DNA from: Pseudomonadota bacterium | Lineage (GTDB): Bacteria; Myxococcota; Polyangia; Polyangiales; Polyangiaceae | Assembly (NCBI GenBank): GCA_023419055.1 | Contig: JAEZYO010000219.1 | Location: 1 to 5,421, forward strand | Reading direction: 5' to 3' | Length of the DNA: 5,421 nt | Shown: positions 5,101-5,421 of the stretch, piece by piece | Layout: each line of letters opens with the position of its first letter | Position numbering within the stretch: the first letter of the stretch is position 1 | Position numbers and translations under genes: made by a program | The notes under the pieces: generated by a model | Databases searched by the model: none | What the model was told of the DNA's origin: nothing | Seen by the model: only the letters and a program-made list of their open reading frames with translations

Positions 5101-5421
5101 GGCTCGATGTCGGGAGCGGGCGGATCGACGCCGGCGTCGGCGTCGCGGGCGAGGACAGGAGCGCCGCTTTCGGCGGGCGCGGGCGGGACGAGCGCTCGCG
5201 ACGAGGACTCGGTCGCGGGCGCGCGCTTGGTCGCGGCGGCGGCCGACGACTTCGGCCTCGGCCTCGGGCTCTCGGAGAGGTAGGCGATGGCTGCGGTAGA
5301 GCTCGTTGCAACCGCGGGGTTGACGAGCGGGACCGTGTCGCCGTCGCGGAGCCCCGCCGTGAGCTGCATGGCGGTCACGCCCACGAGCGCGCCGAGCGCC
5401 GCGGCGCCCAAGCTCGAGCGG
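5097..5421 (-). CDS. Membrane protein with Ala/Pro-rich tail, C-terminal fragment
   Basis: The frame is open to the right edge, giving 107 visible residues before the TGA at 5097-5099. The first visible residues (RSS) are followed by one hydrophobic segment (LGAAALGALVGVTAMQL), which looks like a single transmembrane helix. After it comes a low-complexity tail rich in Ala, Pro, Ser and charged residues, ending DPPAPDIEP. A start at the TTG at 5409-5411 is possible, but nothing marks it as one, and the Arg-Ser-Ser before the helix suits an internal cytoplasmic boundary. I therefore read it as the end of a longer single-pass protein with its main domain outside the window. A Ser/Thr kinase or an anti-sigma-factor-like protein would both fit this layout, but neither can be shown. 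It overlaps the FGE-fold gene by GTGA and so belongs to the same operon. Confidence 0.65.
   Translation of the reverse strand, partial: RSSLGAAALGALVGVTAMQLTAGLRDGDTVPLVNPAVATSSTAAIAYLSESPRPRPKSSAAAATKRAPATESSSRALVPPAPAESGAPVLARDADAGVDPPAPDIEP

Noticed and set aside
4498..5311. Opposing frames of 261 codons on both strands over the FGE-fold gene
   Set aside because: Both are Arg/Ala/Gly-rich and lack motifs. The FGE-fold signatures are in the 308-codon minus frame.

Overview
The window is GC-rich, gene-dense bacterial DNA with almost no intergenic space. It encodes a PP2C phosphatase, a zinc-ribbon/FHA protein, a TPR lipoprotein and a secreted FGE-fold protein. The mix of eukaryote-like Ser/Thr signalling parts, large numbers of envelope proteins and high GC suggests a Gram-negative soil or marine bacterium of the Myxococcota (Polyangia-like). 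That placement is an inference from gene content; there is no rRNA or other marker here.

Left block (1-2008, minus strand): three genes are read right to left. First is a secreted beta-barrel-like outer membrane protein of unknown function (2008 to 1361). A 32-base gap leads to a cytoplasmic protein with three CxxC zinc ribbons and two FHA domains (1328 to 144). An ATGA overlap then leads to a PP2C-type Ser/Thr phosphatase that runs off the left edge (147 to 1). FHA domains bind phosphothreonine and PP2C enzymes remove it, so the last two genes form a plausible phospho-signalling pair. No kinase is visible.

Centre (2009-2529): a 116-base divergent intergenic region holds a good sigma70-like promoter reading right. 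It drives a 134-residue protein of unknown function whose last third is almost pure Asp/Glu. This is the only plus-strand gene.

Right block (2526-5421, minus strand): four genes are read right to left and each junction is a 4-base ATGA or GTGA overlap. They are the C-terminal part of a membrane protein cut by the right edge, a secreted FGE-sulfatase-fold protein that lacks the catalytic cysteine pair, a short TrmJ-like SPOUT RNA methyltransferase, and a TPR lipoprotein. The last gene of this operon ends tail-to-tail with the acidic-protein gene, the two sharing 4 bases.

No tRNA, rRNA, CRISPR array, insertion sequence or intrinsic terminator was found. The best candidates for undescribed biology are the OMP-FHA-PP2C cluster, the hyperacidic protein, and the cysteine-less secreted FGE-fold protein in an operon with an RNA methyltransferase and a TPR lipoprotein.
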